A stretch of DNA of 64,000 nt, from positions 42,805-106,804 of IMG/VR virus record IMGVR_UViG_3300037247_001314; one strand, written 5' to 3'. This document shows positions 7,557 to 15,672 of the stretch, one piece after another; the first letter of the stretch is position 1, and the number at the start of each line of letters is the position of its first letter. The notes beneath the pieces are model-generated. The model ran no database searches, was not told the origin of the DNA, and saw nothing but the letters and a program-made list of their open reading frames with translations. The position numbers and the translations under genes were made by a program. The stretch comes from a virus.

Positions 7557-8344
7557 TTGGCTGCTCCTCGAAGCAACATGCGAATCGTAAAAAGAGCCTC
7601 GTCGGCGGCCAGCGTCGTGTCCTCCGCTATACGGGACAGCGTCTGAAGCAGTACCGGGGTCGGCTCTGGCGTGGGCATCGGAGGTAGGATCTCGACCTCA
7701 GGCCCAATAGCAGTCTGCTCAAAAACGTGGGCCGGAGCATCAGCTGCGTCGAAAACATAAAGGACGCCGTCAGCAGACTTGCGCAGTGTTCCGTTGCGGA
7801 GCAACTCGCCTACACAACCGTAGCTGCTACTGCGCTTAGCGTAGAGCACCCTCGCGAGTTCGGCTTTAGTCTTAGGCCGCGCTGCGAGGGACCCCAAGAT
7901 TTCAGCGCGAAGTTCCACGTAGGTATCGTTCTGATTGTTGTTCCAAGGGTAACCCTGTCCTCGCTGTGGCCCAAGCGCAATAGGTGCAGACACTGTGCGC
8001 TCCAAAGGCTCAACCGAAATAAGAGGAGCAAACAGCGGTGGTGTTCTCCGGGAAGCGTCCCGAGGGCGAATGTGTTGTACGCCGACGGGAGCGGCAAACT
8101 GTTTAGGTCCGTAATATTTGCGGCTACGAACCCCACCCAGGCGCTTTCCCTCCACAACATCGACCCAACACGCAGAAATACGATCAGCTGCGTTCAGCAG
8201 ACAAAGCGCCGCGCGAACTGTCGAGTCACTGTAGCGTTTGGACACGTCTTGGGCGGCGCGGATGTCGTCAGCCGGCGAGAACTCAGTTAAGGACTCGACG
8301 ATACTAAGAACGTGCTGCTGCGCTTCTTTTGACGCTGACTTCAT
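7553..8344 (-). CDS. Protein with two winged-helix-like segments
   Basis: 263 residues. An N-terminal segment (DDIRAAQDVSKRYSDSTVRA) and a second (KTKAELARVLYAKRSSSYGC followed by VGELLRNGTLRKSADG) each look like a helix-turn-helix with wing, separated by a proline-rich linker. First gene downstream of the class I promoter at 8374-8402. Probably a regulator or DNA-organising protein; not assigned to a family. Confidence 0.55.
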   Translation of the reverse strand: MKSASKEAQQHVLSIVESLTEFSPADDIRAAQDVSKRYSDSTVRAALCLLNAADRISACWVDVVEGKRLGGVRSRKYYGPKQFAAPVGVQHIRPRDASRRTPPLFAPLISVEPLERTVSAPIALGPQRGQGYPWNNNQNDTYVELRAEILGSLAARPKTKAELARVLYAKRSSSYGCVGELLRNGTLRKSADGVLYVFDAADAPAHVFEQTAIGPEVEILPPMPTPEPTPVLLQTLSRIAEDTTLAADEALFTIRMLLRGAAK

Positions 8345-8373
8345 CTTATTTTCCAGACGTTGGGGGTTGCCCC

Positions 8374-8413
8374 ACGATACACAGCGGGCAATGTGCCGTC
8401 AAGACATTTGTCT
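8374..8413 (-). promoter_or_regulatory. Class I promoter downstream of the HU gene
   Basis: TTGACG (8397-8402), 17-nt spacer with GGCACATTGCCC, and TATCGT (8374-8379). AGACAAATGTCT lies upstream. It starts immediately after the HU terminator, insulating the 8344 transcription unit. Confidence 0.75.
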
Positions 8414-8446
8414 GAAAAAGAAACGGCGAGACACATGGCCCCGCCG
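8413..8446 (-). terminator. Rho-independent terminator after the HU gene
   Basis: On the minus strand CGGCGGGGC and GTCTCGCCG pair over about nine positions (two G-U) around a 5-nt loop, followed by TTTCTTTTT. It sits between the HU gene and the next promoter. Confidence 0.7.
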
Positions 8447-8571
8447 CTCCAATCCGCTGTTCTTATGGCCCTTGGTGAAAGTCCCTCCCCAAAGCGGGGT
8501 AACCGCCCGCGGCCTCGCTACTCCCCCTCGACGGTGGGCGACCTTTCGGCCTTTCCCACCCACAGTGATTT

Positions 8572-8865
8572 CTATTTGCGTTTGCCCAAAAGGTCCTTGA
8601 AGACCTCCGTCGGCTTGAAACCGACCGTGTTGTGCGCGGCCTTCTTCCACGTCTCGCCCGTGGTTGTGCCCGGCACCTTGCCCGAGCTCGCTTTCTTGTG
8701 GCGCTTCTTAAAGGCGCCAAAGCCGCTCAACGAAAAGCGGCCTTCCGTCTTGACGCTGTCCATCGCCTGCTGCTGGAAACTCTCCAGCGCCTTGGTAGCT
8801 TCGCTCTTGGAAATGCCGGCGTCGGTCGCGATGCCCTCGATGAGGGCGGCCTTGGTGATGCTCAT
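8572..8865 (-). CDS. HU/IHF family DNA-binding protein
   Basis: 97 residues, normal length for the family. Starts MSITKAALIEGIATDAGISK, with the expected helix pair, then FSLSGFGAFKKRHKKASSG and GKVPGTTTGETW forming the DNA-embracing arm, and a final helix with FKPTEVFKDLL (compare FKPGKxLKD). The DNA-contact Pro falls in the KVPGT segment. Ribosome site AGGAG. Likely bends or compacts phage DNA. It is followed by a terminator and stands as its own short unit. Confidence 0.9.
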   Translation of the reverse strand: MSITKAALIEGIATDAGISKSEATKALESFQQQAMDSVKTEGRFSLSGFGAFKKRHKKASSGKVPGTTTGETWKKAAHNTVGFKPTEVFKDLLGKRK

Positions 8866-8908
8866 ATGCTCTGCTCCTGGGTGCCCAGTGTGGGCGAGGT
8901 TTGCGCCT

Positions 8909-8935
8909 TGTGTACCTGTCTGGACGCGGTGTCAA
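8909..8935 (-). promoter_or_regulatory. Weak promoter candidate for the HU gene
   Basis: TTGACA (8930-8935) with TACACA (8909-8914) at a short 15-nt spacing. It lacks the inverted repeats of the class I promoters. A GTCTGGA motif lies in the spacer. Position fits a separate HU transcript but the -10 box and spacing are poor. Confidence 0.3.
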
Positions 8936-8949
8936 GGGCTCTGTCGCAT

Positions 8950-9519
8950 TTAGTCCGGCTCGATAAGCTTCTGACCATCCGGCACGGTCGCCTGTGCCCA
9001 CCACGCGGGAAGCCGCATGCGCAGCGGGCTCACGGTGCGCGGCTGCCAAGGTCTGGACCACGAGCGTGGATCCACCTCGGTGTTGGTCCACCAAATAGGT
9101 TGTCCTGGCGCGCAGCCGACGAGATAGCTGTGCCCCATGGGCCCGATGATGTTGAGGTGGCCTACGACGGCAGTGCCATGCTTCCGCAGAGCTTTGACCA
9201 TTGCTATCCCGCCCGACCCATGCATCGTCGAGCAGCAGCGCAACCAGAGCAGCCTGACGTGCTTCCAGCGCTTGTCACTGCGAGGCAAGACCTGTTTGCC
9301 GATGAACGCTTGGCCCGGCGAGCCATGCCCCCAGAAATGGAGCTCAACGTCGCTGCCGATCTCGCGACATTTGTTGAGGACGTCGTACCAGGACGTCGCT
9401 GCTACGACGTGGTCAAAGCGCCAACCAAAGAGAGCTGCGCCAATAATCCAAGTGCGCGCAACGCTGAAGAATGGTGCGGGGGTTGCGTCGTAGGCGAGGA
9501 TGCGAACGGGTTTGGACAT
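8950..9519 (-). CDS. Caspase/CHAT-like (clan CD) fold protein
   Basis: 189 residues. VELHFWGHGSPGQAFIGKQV (about 58-77) has the hydrophobic-strand-H-G-x-x-G block typical of the catalytic His in clan CD peptidases and DUF4347-like proteins; VRLLWLRCCSTMHGSGG (about 88-104) provides a strand ending in Cys, the expected nucleophile position. The following GTAVVGHLNIIGP fits the next strand. No signal peptide. Role unknown: a processing protease or an anti-defence factor are both open. GGAGGCCTCC lies just before the ATG. Confidence 0.5.
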   Translation of the reverse strand: MSKPVRILAYDATPAPFFSVARTWIIGAALFGWRFDHVVAATSWYDVLNKCREIGSDVELHFWGHGSPGQAFIGKQVLPRSDKRWKHVRLLWLRCCSTMHGSGGIAMVKALRKHGTAVVGHLNIIGPMGHSYLVGCAPGQPIWWTNTEVDPRSWSRPWQPRTVSPLRMRLPAWWAQATVPDGQKLIEPD

Positions 9520-9562
9520 GTGGAGGCCTCCGCGAAGTGCTTACCCCGAGGAGGCCTTCACG
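9520..9562 (-). promoter_or_regulatory. Hairpin over the ribosome site of the 9519 gene
   Basis: AGGCCTCC and GGAGGCCT can pair across 18 nt, burying the GGAGG ribosome site; GGAGGCCTCC is also a perfect 10-nt palindrome. This could hold translation of the caspase-like gene down. Seen in the sequence only; regulation is inference. Confidence 0.35.
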
Positions 9563-9568
9563 TCATCG

Positions 9569-9802
9569 TCAGGCTGCCAGCTTTTGCATAGCGCATCGAA
9601 TGTGATGGGGTAGGTGCGCGAGGGGTCGGCGGACGTCAAAGCCCGAGGCCACAGCGATATCGCGCAGGAGCGCCCCCATCGAGACTGCGTCCCGCTCAGC
9701 GTGATTCTTGTCCGCTTTGCTGTTGCTGGCCTCTGCCTGCGCTGAAGTGCAATGTGACCGCGCGCTTGCGAGGTCGGTCTTTAGCTTTTCGATTTGAGTC
9801 AT
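9569..9802 (-). CDS. Small coiled-coil protein
   Basis: Seventy-seven residues. MTQIEKLKTDLASARSHCTS onwards is a heptad-like helix, followed by a basic C-terminus (HLPHHIRCAMQKLAA). Ribosome site GGGGGC. It overlaps the preceding gene by 107 nt, far more than is usual here, so either its true start is internal (ATG 9679) or the overlap is genuine. Confidence 0.5.
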   Translation of the reverse strand: MTQIEKLKTDLASARSHCTSAQAEASNSKADKNHAERDAVSMGALLRDIAVASGFDVRRPLAHLPHHIRCAMQKLAA

Positions 9803-10196
9803 GGCTTGCCCCCTTCTCTGCGGTTAGATGTCCAGACGAGTATATCGGTTCGGTCAACATCGTGCGGGCAACGCGAGACATGTCTCCCATTTCAAACGCC
9901 GCAACGCGCACGCTGTTAGACACCGGCGCACCTTCCAGACAGTTTTCGATTCGTTTCGCTTGGTCGCAAAGTGCATCGAGCACGACGCCAAGACGCTTTA
10001 GTCGCACCGCTGGGTCTTCGGGGAAATGCTGCGGGCCGTCCTCGAGCTTGGTCTCGTAGCCCATGCACGTGCCGCAACCTGGCTCAAAACAATACAGAGT
10101 ATGGTGGACGATACGGTAGAGTTCTTTCTCCCGCTTCGACAGCTGCGTTGGTGTCCGGCCCTGCTTCTTCTTTGCCATCCCAACAACCGTAGGCAT
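9696..10196 (-). CDS. Cys-containing protein with RKRAVTLHF tag
   Basis: 166 residues. CFEPGCGTCMGYE near residue 36 may bind metal. The middle is helical (KRLGVVLDALCDQAKRIENC). The C-terminal region KDRPRKRAVTLHFSAGRG repeats the tag seen on other proteins, which argues that this frame is real despite its 107-nt overlap with the next gene. Start at 10196 has GGAG close by; the ATG at 10178 (MAKKKQGRTP) is an alternative. Confidence 0.55.
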   Translation of the reverse strand: MPTVVGMAKKKQGRTPTQLSKREKELYRIVHHTLYCFEPGCGTCMGYETKLEDGPQHFPEDPAVRLKRLGVVLDALCDQAKRIENCLEGAPVSNSVRVAAFEMGDMSRVARTMLTEPIYSSGHLTAEKGASHDSNRKAKDRPRKRAVTLHFSAGRGQQQQSGQESR

Positions 10197-10226
10197 ATCT
10201 CCAGACAGACGTCCAGACCGGCCAGG

Positions 10227-10580
10227 CTATTCGGTAGGGATTTCGCCGTCTTCGTCCGGTCGATCGAGGCAGTTGAACGTCTTGTCGGAGAGCACACCGT
10301 TCTCGCTGGCAATGGGATTGTGGGCTTGCGCCGTCGCCGCTTTGCGCTTCTTTGGGCGCGGCTTGGGGGATGGGGCTTCGGGCGCATCGAGTTCTTCCAG
10401 ACGTTTTTCCAGATGGTCGCCCACCTCGCTGATGAGCCCGATAGTTCGTTCTAGCGCGTGCTTGGTGCCCTTCCCGCCACGGATGAAAAGCTCAACACCA
10501 ACCTTGCCCCCAACGATGAGCCCGTCGAAAAGCTTGTCCACTAGCGGATGTTCTTCGGTCTTTTTGTCGTCGTCAATCAT
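10227..10580 (-). CDS. Hypothetical protein, acidic/basic halves
   Basis: 117 residues from the ATG at 10580, which makes an 8-nt overlap (ATGATTGA) with the upstream gene. Acidic N-terminus, a hydrophobic core LFDGLIVGGKVGVELFIRGG, then a Pro/Lys-rich segment SPKPRPKKRKAATA and an acidic tail. No family recognised. Confidence 0.55.
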   Translation of the reverse strand: MIDDDKKTEEHPLVDKLFDGLIVGGKVGVELFIRGGKGTKHALERTIGLISEVGDHLEKRLEELDAPEAPSPKPRPKKRKAATAQAHNPIASENGVLSDKTFNCLDRPDEDGEIPTE

Positions 10581-10767
10581 CACTATCAAGTGTCCCTTCA
10601 ATGTTTTGGGCCTCCTCCCAAGTGTCGGCGAGCCCCCTGAGAGTTTTAGGGAGGGAGGCCATGTCACACTCAACGGCGGGCAGAAGCCCGCTAGACGTGG
10701 TCAACTGAATCGTCACCGGTCGTGGGTCTCTTGCGAGTTTGACTTCCTCGTCACTCGGCATCGTCAC
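10573..10767 (-). CDS. Small hypothetical protein
   Basis: Sixty-four residues, beta strand (RPVTIQLTTSSGLLPAVECD) followed by a helix (LPKTLRGLADTWEEAQ) and an acidic end. It overlaps its neighbours by 17 and 8 nt. Unknown. Confidence 0.5.
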   Translation of the reverse strand: MTMPSDEEVKLARDPRPVTIQLTTSSGLLPAVECDMASLPKTLRGLADTWEEAQNIEGTLDSDD

Positions 10768-11254
10768 CGCCGCTCAGTTCAGCGCTCACCATGCCGCCAA
10801 AGGTTATTTTCTTTCCGCTCGCGTCATACGCATGCTCAATGATGCGCTTACCGGGGATGGCCACAAGACCGCCGCGCTTCGCTGCACCTTCGTACTGGGG
10901 AGCGGCCTCGTGTCCCGTGACGAGAGGGCCACCGTTGGCTAGCTGCGTAAGCTTATCATCCGTCACCGCCACCCCAGTGACGGGCGTAGCCTCGTCGCAC
11001 TCCTCTTTGGTGAGCACGCGGTTGAGGTATTCCTCTGCGATGCCGATGTGGCTCACCTCCATACCGAAAGATTCACCGTCTGGACGAATGCCGAGCTCCT
11101 CAACGCGCTCCTCAGCTTGGCGCACGTTGCCGGCCTGCACGATGACCACGCCGCGGAATACGTCGTTGTCCATGTAGCTCAGCCACCACAGCTGTGCGCC
11201 GGTGACGTAGCCCGCTGCCGGTTTGTCGCTACCAACGTCGATCGTTTTAGCCAT
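10751..11254 (-). CDS. Hypothetical protein
   Basis: 167 residues beginning MAKTIDVGSDKPAAGYVTGA. The start forms the 8-nt junction ATGGCTAA with the upstream gene. One helical stretch resembles a small-molecule or protein-binding domain but nothing diagnostic is visible. Confidence 0.55.
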   Translation of the reverse strand: MAKTIDVGSDKPAAGYVTGAQLWWLSYMDNDVFRGVVIVQAGNVRQAEERVEELGIRPDGESFGMEVSHIGIAEEYLNRVLTKEECDEATPVTGVAVTDDKLTQLANGGPLVTGHEAAPQYEGAAKRGGLVAIPGKRIIEHAYDASGKKITFGGMVSAELSGGDDAE

Positions 11255-11807
11255 CGCTGATAACCTTATTGGCGTCTGGAAGTTGTTCGCCTGCGATGCC
11301 CACCACTGACTCCAACTCGTCAACAGGGATCTCAGCCCCCTGGCGGTGGTGGTCCGCATCGAACCACTGGACGGCGACAATGGGCGAGTCATACTTCAAC
11401 CAGACAATCGTCATCAGCTGTGCGCTGGTTTTGCGTTTCACGGTCGTGCCGATACGAAATCGATTACCAAAGGTTGTAAAGCTGTCAGCGTGCATGTCCC
11501 GGCGTTCGCGCGCGCGGTTGAGTTCGATGCTCGCCTCCGTGACCACTTTGTCGCTGAGGAACTTGAATCGAGGAACTTCAGTGCCGTCATCCAACACAAC
11601 CAGCTCGTTAAACTCTTCCTCGCTGCGCACCCACCACCGACCTTGCTCGTACAAACGCCCCTCTGCGGTTTGCTGACTTTCTTCCACAGCCAAATAAATA
11701 ATGACGGGGGTTCCCTCCCGCCCATTGGTAGCGTCGTCGGCACCCGCCAGCACTCGATACTGTCCGCCTTTGTAGTGTTCGTATAGACCGGCTTTCGTTT
11801 TAACCAT
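11247..11807 (-). CDS. DUF1653 plus DUF2158-like fusion
   Basis: 186 residues. The N-terminal half GLYEHYKGGQYRVLAGADDA ... VWxR ... PRFKFL follows the DUF1653 pattern (GxYxHYKGxxYxV, then WVRxxxxF, then PRF). The C-terminal part FRIGTTVKRKTSAQLMTIVW followed by AVQWFD resembles DUF2158 (YodC-like: GxxVxLKSGGPxMTV ... QWF). Both are usually separate small proteins; the fusion is uncommon to my knowledge. Start junction is ATGGTTAA (8 nt). Confidence 0.65.
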   Translation of the reverse strand: MVKTKAGLYEHYKGGQYRVLAGADDATNGREGTPVIIYLAVEESQQTAEGRLYEQGRWWVRSEEEFNELVVLDDGTEVPRFKFLSDKVVTEASIELNRARERRDMHADSFTTFGNRFRIGTTVKRKTSAQLMTIVWLKYDSPIVAVQWFDADHHRQGAEIPVDELESVVGIAGEQLPDANKVISDG

Positions 11808-12297
11808 CGCTGCCAACTCCGCTGCGATGTGGGCCCGGGAGGCGGCTGTAATAGCAACCCCCGTCGTGGTCCTTCGCAAGTCGACAACGAAGCTCAGGCG
11901 CGTCTGGATAATGTTTTGAGCAGAGGACCTTTGTTGGAGCGGGCGGCTCAATCTTAGACTTAGCGTCGATGAGGCTGGGGGTCGTAAGGTCGATGGTCCC
12001 GTCTGTGTGTCTCACGCCTTTAAGCGCAAGGGCTAGGCCCGCGAGTGTGTTGGCTGCTGCATTTGCTCTCGGCGTATCGAAAAATGAAAACTCGACTACA
12101 GCCGCATCGCCCTCCATCTCGACAGCGTGAACGTAGCCGACGATGTCTTCGACTTTCTGGCTGAAGTCCAACGTCACGTAGAGCCTATCCACGTTGGCGC
12201 GCTCCACCATCGAAGCAATAGCCTCACGAGTGAAAACGTCCTGCCCGTCGTCACCGGCACGAATGAGTTCCATGCGATGTTTCACTCTCTCAGCCAT
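11800..12297 (-). CDS. Hypothetical protein with C-terminal Cys/His cluster
   Basis: 165 residues starting MAERVKHRMELIRAGDDGQD. Mixed alpha/beta body (YVTLDFSQKVEDIVGYVHAV). The end CSKHYPDAPELRCRLAKDHD followed by GGC has spaced Cys/His residues that could bind zinc. Start junction ATGGCTGA. Unknown function. Confidence 0.55.
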   Translation of the reverse strand: MAERVKHRMELIRAGDDGQDVFTREAIASMVERANVDRLYVTLDFSQKVEDIVGYVHAVEMEGDAAVVEFSFFDTPRANAAANTLAGLALALKGVRHTDGTIDLTTPSLIDAKSKIEPPAPTKVLCSKHYPDAPELRCRLAKDHDGGCYYSRLPGPHRSGVGSDG

Positions 12298-12682
12298 CAC
12301 TTTTCTCCTCGTCGGTGTCTGGAAGTTTTCGGAGGGCAATAGCTGCGTTGCGGCTATGCGAAGCGGACACCGGTAGCCCGCCAGCTGTAACAGCATCTGC
12401 GTGGTTGTCTAACCACCTCGCGCAGCGCTCCCGTTCGCCCGCCCTAATCGCTGCGCCGTCGTCAAACGCTCGCTGCACCTTTGCAGCGTTGAGCGTCTTC
12501 GTCTTTTCGCCCAGTCGCCTGAGTGTATCGTCTCGACTGGTGTTCGCATCAGCAAGGTCAGCGCGCGCTTTCGCGAGTCGCGTGAGAAGTTCTCGAGCGA
12601 AATCAGTTGAGGCGCCAGGCAAAAGGCTTTGTAGCCGCATGCGCGCTGCCTTTATCACCGCGTCCTCGTAGTCAGCTGGCAT
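12290..12682 (-). CDS. Helical hypothetical protein
   Basis: 130 residues from ATG 12682, which overlaps the upstream gene by 11 nt. Long helices (LLTRLAKARADLADANTSRD) suggest a coiled coil; RERCARWLDNHADAV follows. The C-terminus EEKSDG echoes the EEKSDAS end of the next protein upstream, because the same junction sequence is reused. Confidence 0.55.
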   Translation of the reverse strand: MPADYEDAVIKAARMRLQSLLPGASTDFARELLTRLAKARADLADANTSRDDTLRRLGEKTKTLNAAKVQRAFDDGAAIRAGERERCARWLDNHADAVTAGGLPVSASHSRNAAIALRKLPDTDEEKSDG

Positions 12683-13208
12683 CAGACTTCTCTTCGTGCT
12701 TCGCGATAGCCCATATCTCGTCGATGAGCGCATGCAGTTTAGCGGTTGCTGGGTGCCCCTCGGGGAACACCGCTTGGCGCAATAGCTGGATGCCGTCAAC
12801 GATAGCACCGTGCGGCTTGCCGTTGCGCCCCTTGTCCCTCGTGTCTTCCAGGCTACTCAACGGGGTGCCGTGCTCGTCGACGTCGCTGTAGCAACCGACG
12901 CGGATGCCCTTGACCAGCTCGGCAAAGCACTTTGGGCAGAAGTCCCACTCCCACTCGCCGAAGGCTTGAAAGAGCAGCGGGTTCTCGGGGTCATCGCGGT
13001 TGATGGCCGAAAGCCCGCTGCGTTGCCGCACTGTTGTTGTCTGGAAGCCGACACCAGGGCGGACCTTGCCTTCCTCGTCATCGTCGGGGACGGACCAGCT
13101 CTGCCCGTGCCTTGGGACGTCACGCCCGCCTCGGTCCTCCGTCCTACACTTGTCGCAGACAAGCCCGATGGTGGGGCATTGCGGGTGTTCGCGATTGAGG
13201 AGTTTCAC
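12672..13208 (-). CDS. Double CxxC zinc-ribbon protein
   Basis: 178 residues, GTG start in a GTGA overlap. VCDKCRTEDRGG near residue 18 and FCPKCFAELVKGI near residue 90 form a typical zinc-ribbon pair, separated by a loop rich in Asp/Gly. The C-terminal half is helical. Likely a structural zinc protein; partner unknown. Confidence 0.6.
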   Translation of the reverse strand: MKLLNREHPQCPTIGLVCDKCRTEDRGGRDVPRHGQSWSVPDDDEEGKVRPGVGFQTTTVRQRSGLSAINRDDPENPLLFQAFGEWEWDFCPKCFAELVKGIRVGCYSDVDEHGTPLSSLEDTRDKGRNGKPHGAIVDGIQLLRQAVFPEGHPATAKLHALIDEIWAIAKHEEKSDAS

Positions 13209-13429
13209 GCGGAAGCTTTCTCAAGCTGTCTTACGAAGGCACGGAAGGGGGCCGGGTCATGCCCCTTGAAGTTTGGCGACGTCTCCATCGTGTGCAGCAG
13301 CTCCTTAGCTGCCTTGAGGAAGGCACCCTTGTACGGATGACGTCGGAGCAAGTTGCGGACGGTCATCGGATAGGTCGAGGGTGCGGGGACACCGAAGGCT
13401 TCGGTGGGTAGTTCGGACGCGTGAACCAT
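13205..13429 (-). CDS. Small basic hypothetical protein
   Basis: Seventy-four residues. VRNLLRRHPYKGAFLKAAKE is a basic amphipathic helix. Starts 3 nt after the upstream stop. No recognised family. Confidence 0.55.
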   Translation of the reverse strand: MVHASELPTEAFGVPAPSTYPMTVRNLLRRHPYKGAFLKAAKELLHTMETSPNFKGHDPAPFRAFVRQLEKASA

Positions 13430-13432
13430 GTC

Positions 13433-13936
13433 TCAGCCCCCAAACACACGACGGCTAAGAAGATTGCGAACGGTGGAGAGCGCGTGTGCACCTTCCGACC
13501 CCTCAGGAAAACGGCCGCCGTTCGCCACAGCATCGAGTTCAGCAAACACGTCTTTCTCGACGGTAGCGAGCTTCTCCTTAAGCTCTTTTATCCGGGCAAC
13601 AGCGGCGAGCGCTGGGTCTTCGAGGTTCTCTCCCCGACAACCCACTAAAAACAGGTCAGCGTTGGCGAGCTTGACTGCTGTGACCTGGCGATCGAGAGCA
13701 TCCCGCTCTTCGCTGGCCTCGTCTGGACGCTTCAAAACCACAGTATTGTCTGGAAACGATTTTTCGCAAAGAGCGTCTTGCTCAGCCCGGTGCGCGTTAG
13801 TCGCCGTCTGCACTTCGCCGGGGAGATCGTCAGTGCCCCAACAGTTGGGCAGCACTTTCGTCCAACAAATGCCCTTTTTCGAGACGAGCGTGGCGCCGAC
13901 AGGGGCAGCTTCGAGTTCTTCGACGGAGTAGCTCAT
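13433..13936 (-). CDS. Hypothetical protein
   Basis: 167 residues. N-terminal small beta segment (APVGATLVSKKGICWTKVLP) then helical coiled-coil-like region (ARIKELKEKLATVEKDVFAE). The start is an ATGA overlap. Unknown. Confidence 0.55.
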   Translation of the reverse strand: MSYSVEELEAAPVGATLVSKKGICWTKVLPNCWGTDDLPGEVQTATNAHRAEQDALCEKSFPDNTVVLKRPDEASEERDALDRQVTAVKLANADLFLVGCRGENLEDPALAAVARIKELKEKLATVEKDVFAELDAVANGGRFPEGSEGAHALSTVRNLLSRRVFGG

Positions 13937-14370
13937 GACGGCTTTCCCTTGCGTTCCAGACGGAGCTTATCATTGGAATCCCGCAGCAGGGCGTTGGACT
14001 CCTGTATGTCGTCAATCTTGGCCTGCAGGTTTCCGTTGGCCTCGCGAAGTTTATCCTTGTCGGCGCATACGCTCCGCAGGCTCTCCTCAGTACGATCGTG
14101 ATTCGCTTGGAGCGCGGCTTGTGCCTCGAAAAGCTCGTTGTACGCTTTTTGCAAATGAGAGGCTTCAGCCTCGGCGGCCCTGTCCTCGGGAGGCAACACA
14201 CCGGCTTGCTCCAGCAATGCCCCAATGTCCAGACGCTGCACCTCGTCGGCCATGCGGTCTTTGCCTAGCCGTCGGAGCTCGTCAGCTATGACGTCACGGT
14301 ACCGGTCCGCCAGCTGCTTCAGTTCGGACACCATCACGCGGGCGAGTCGTTCATTCATCTTTTCGGTCAT
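13933..14370 (-). CDS. Coiled-coil protein
   Basis: 145 residues, almost wholly helical, with heptads in the C-terminal half (LREANGNLQAKIDDIQESNA). Probably a dimeric scaffold or regulator subunit. Overlaps the upstream gene by 20 nt; an in-frame ATG at 14358 would shorten that. Confidence 0.55.
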   Translation of the reverse strand: MTEKMNERLARVMVSELKQLADRYRDVIADELRRLGKDRMADEVQRLDIGALLEQAGVLPPEDRAAEAEASHLQKAYNELFEAQAALQANHDRTEESLRSVCADKDKLREANGNLQAKIDDIQESNALLRDSNDKLRLERKGKPS

Positions 14371-15028
14371 CGGATTCTCCTTGGTTGGGTGTCGCTGCTT
14401 CTACATCTTCCAGAGCTGCTTCGGCAGCTTCCAGATAGGCAGAACCCTCGTGAACCACGCCGGATACGCTCGGGGCAGCAGGTTCGGCCTCAGCCTTAGC
14501 ACTCACCCGACTCGCGGCTTTCTCCCACAACAAACGGCTGACATTGTGCCGTCGCTGACGAGAAGCCCCCGAATCTTTCTCGATAGCGTGCAAAGCCTGC
14601 TCCACCATTGCAGACTGTTCCAGACAAATCGCGAGATCGGTAGCTGCACGCTCAGGATTACGTTCAGCGTCATCGGACCGCAACACTGCGTCGACGCGGG
14701 TCACAGCTTCCGCGACTGCACCAACGAGGCCACGCTGGTTGTAGGTCATGCCCTTCAGCATATCTTCGACGTCAGCATGGGGGTGCCCAGGGCGAACGGG
14801 CACTTGCTCCGTGATGTTGCCACCAAACGTAGTCACTTGCGCGCCGTCCTCGACGAGCGAAGTCATCTGCATGCGGATAGTGCTGGCCGCGTCCGCAAAA
14901 TCGTCGGCGTGCTCTCTCTCGTACGCTGATGGGTCTGGATTCATAACTAAGCATCGCGCAAGTGAGTTAGCTAGGTATTCCAGATACTCAGCGACTTCGG
15001 CCAAAGTTTCGCGGCTTGGTTTTTTCAT
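14351..15028 (-). CDS. Helical hypothetical protein
   Basis: 225 residues. LAEVAEYLEYLANSLARCLV and AEAVTRVDAVLRSDDAERNP are helices; the last third is Ala/Glu-rich and acidic. Start is an ATGA overlap with the preceding gene. No motif. Confidence 0.55.
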   Translation of the reverse strand: MKKPSRETLAEVAEYLEYLANSLARCLVMNPDPSAYEREHADDFADAASTIRMQMTSLVEDGAQVTTFGGNITEQVPVRPGHPHADVEDMLKGMTYNQRGLVGAVAEAVTRVDAVLRSDDAERNPERAATDLAICLEQSAMVEQALHAIEKDSGASRQRRHNVSRLLWEKAASRVSAKAEAEPAAPSVSGVVHEGSAYLEAAEAALEDVEAATPNQGESDDRKDE

Positions 15029-15672
15029 TCGGGCTGTCCTTTGAGGTCTGCGAGATAGCCGGCCAAGCGGCGCCTCTCAACGTTTCCTAGTTCCAGACGT
15101 TGCACATCCGGCTTCGGTGGGGAAGGGGGCAATGTGCCTCCTGCCATAATAGGAACGAAGGCCCGGCCATGGCGCTTACTCAGCTCTCGAATAGCAGCCT
15201 CAACTGTCTGGAAAGCTATCTGCCCGCAAAGCATCGTCTGCCACAGCTGCCATTGCTCCTCGATGCCTTTGTTATTGCGTAGCACCACGGGCAGGCAGTC
15301 GCCCAACATCTTGAGCTCGCCCTTGTTCGGGTTGCGGCTCCATATCTCGAAGCGGCCGGGGATGCGCTCCGAGGTCTTCATGAGCGCGGTGCTGCCCTTG
15401 AACTCACGGCGCATCGCTGCGTCTGGAAAACGAAAGCCGAGCTCCAGCTTGCCATGCCTCCAGAGGACGTAGCGAAGCCGGCTCTGGCGCTGCATGTCTG
15501 GAGGTCGTGGGCGGAGGTAGATGTCCTCGTCGCCTACCGCATCGTCATACACTTGCTCTGCGACTGTCTCGCCTGCAGGGCCGTAGATTTCGTCAGCCTC
15601 GACCACGTTGCGTCTGGAATGCCACTGGCCGTGGCTCATGACGAGAATGAGTTCTTTGCCGTCGTCAGCCAT
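15025..15672 (-). CDS. Hypothetical protein
   Basis: 215 residues from ATG 15672 (junction ATGGCTGA). Contains beta-rich segments (RLRYVLWRHGKLELGFRFPD) and a helical LAGYLADLKGQ tail. Not assigned. Confidence 0.55.
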   Translation of the reverse strand: MADDGKELILVMSHGQWHSRRNVVEADEIYGPAGETVAEQVYDDAVGDEDIYLRPRPPDMQRQSRLRYVLWRHGKLELGFRFPDAAMRREFKGSTALMKTSERIPGRFEIWSRNPNKGELKMLGDCLPVVLRNNKGIEEQWQLWQTMLCGQIAFQTVEAAIRELSKRHGRAFVPIMAGGTLPPSPPKPDVQRLELGNVERRRLAGYLADLKGQPE

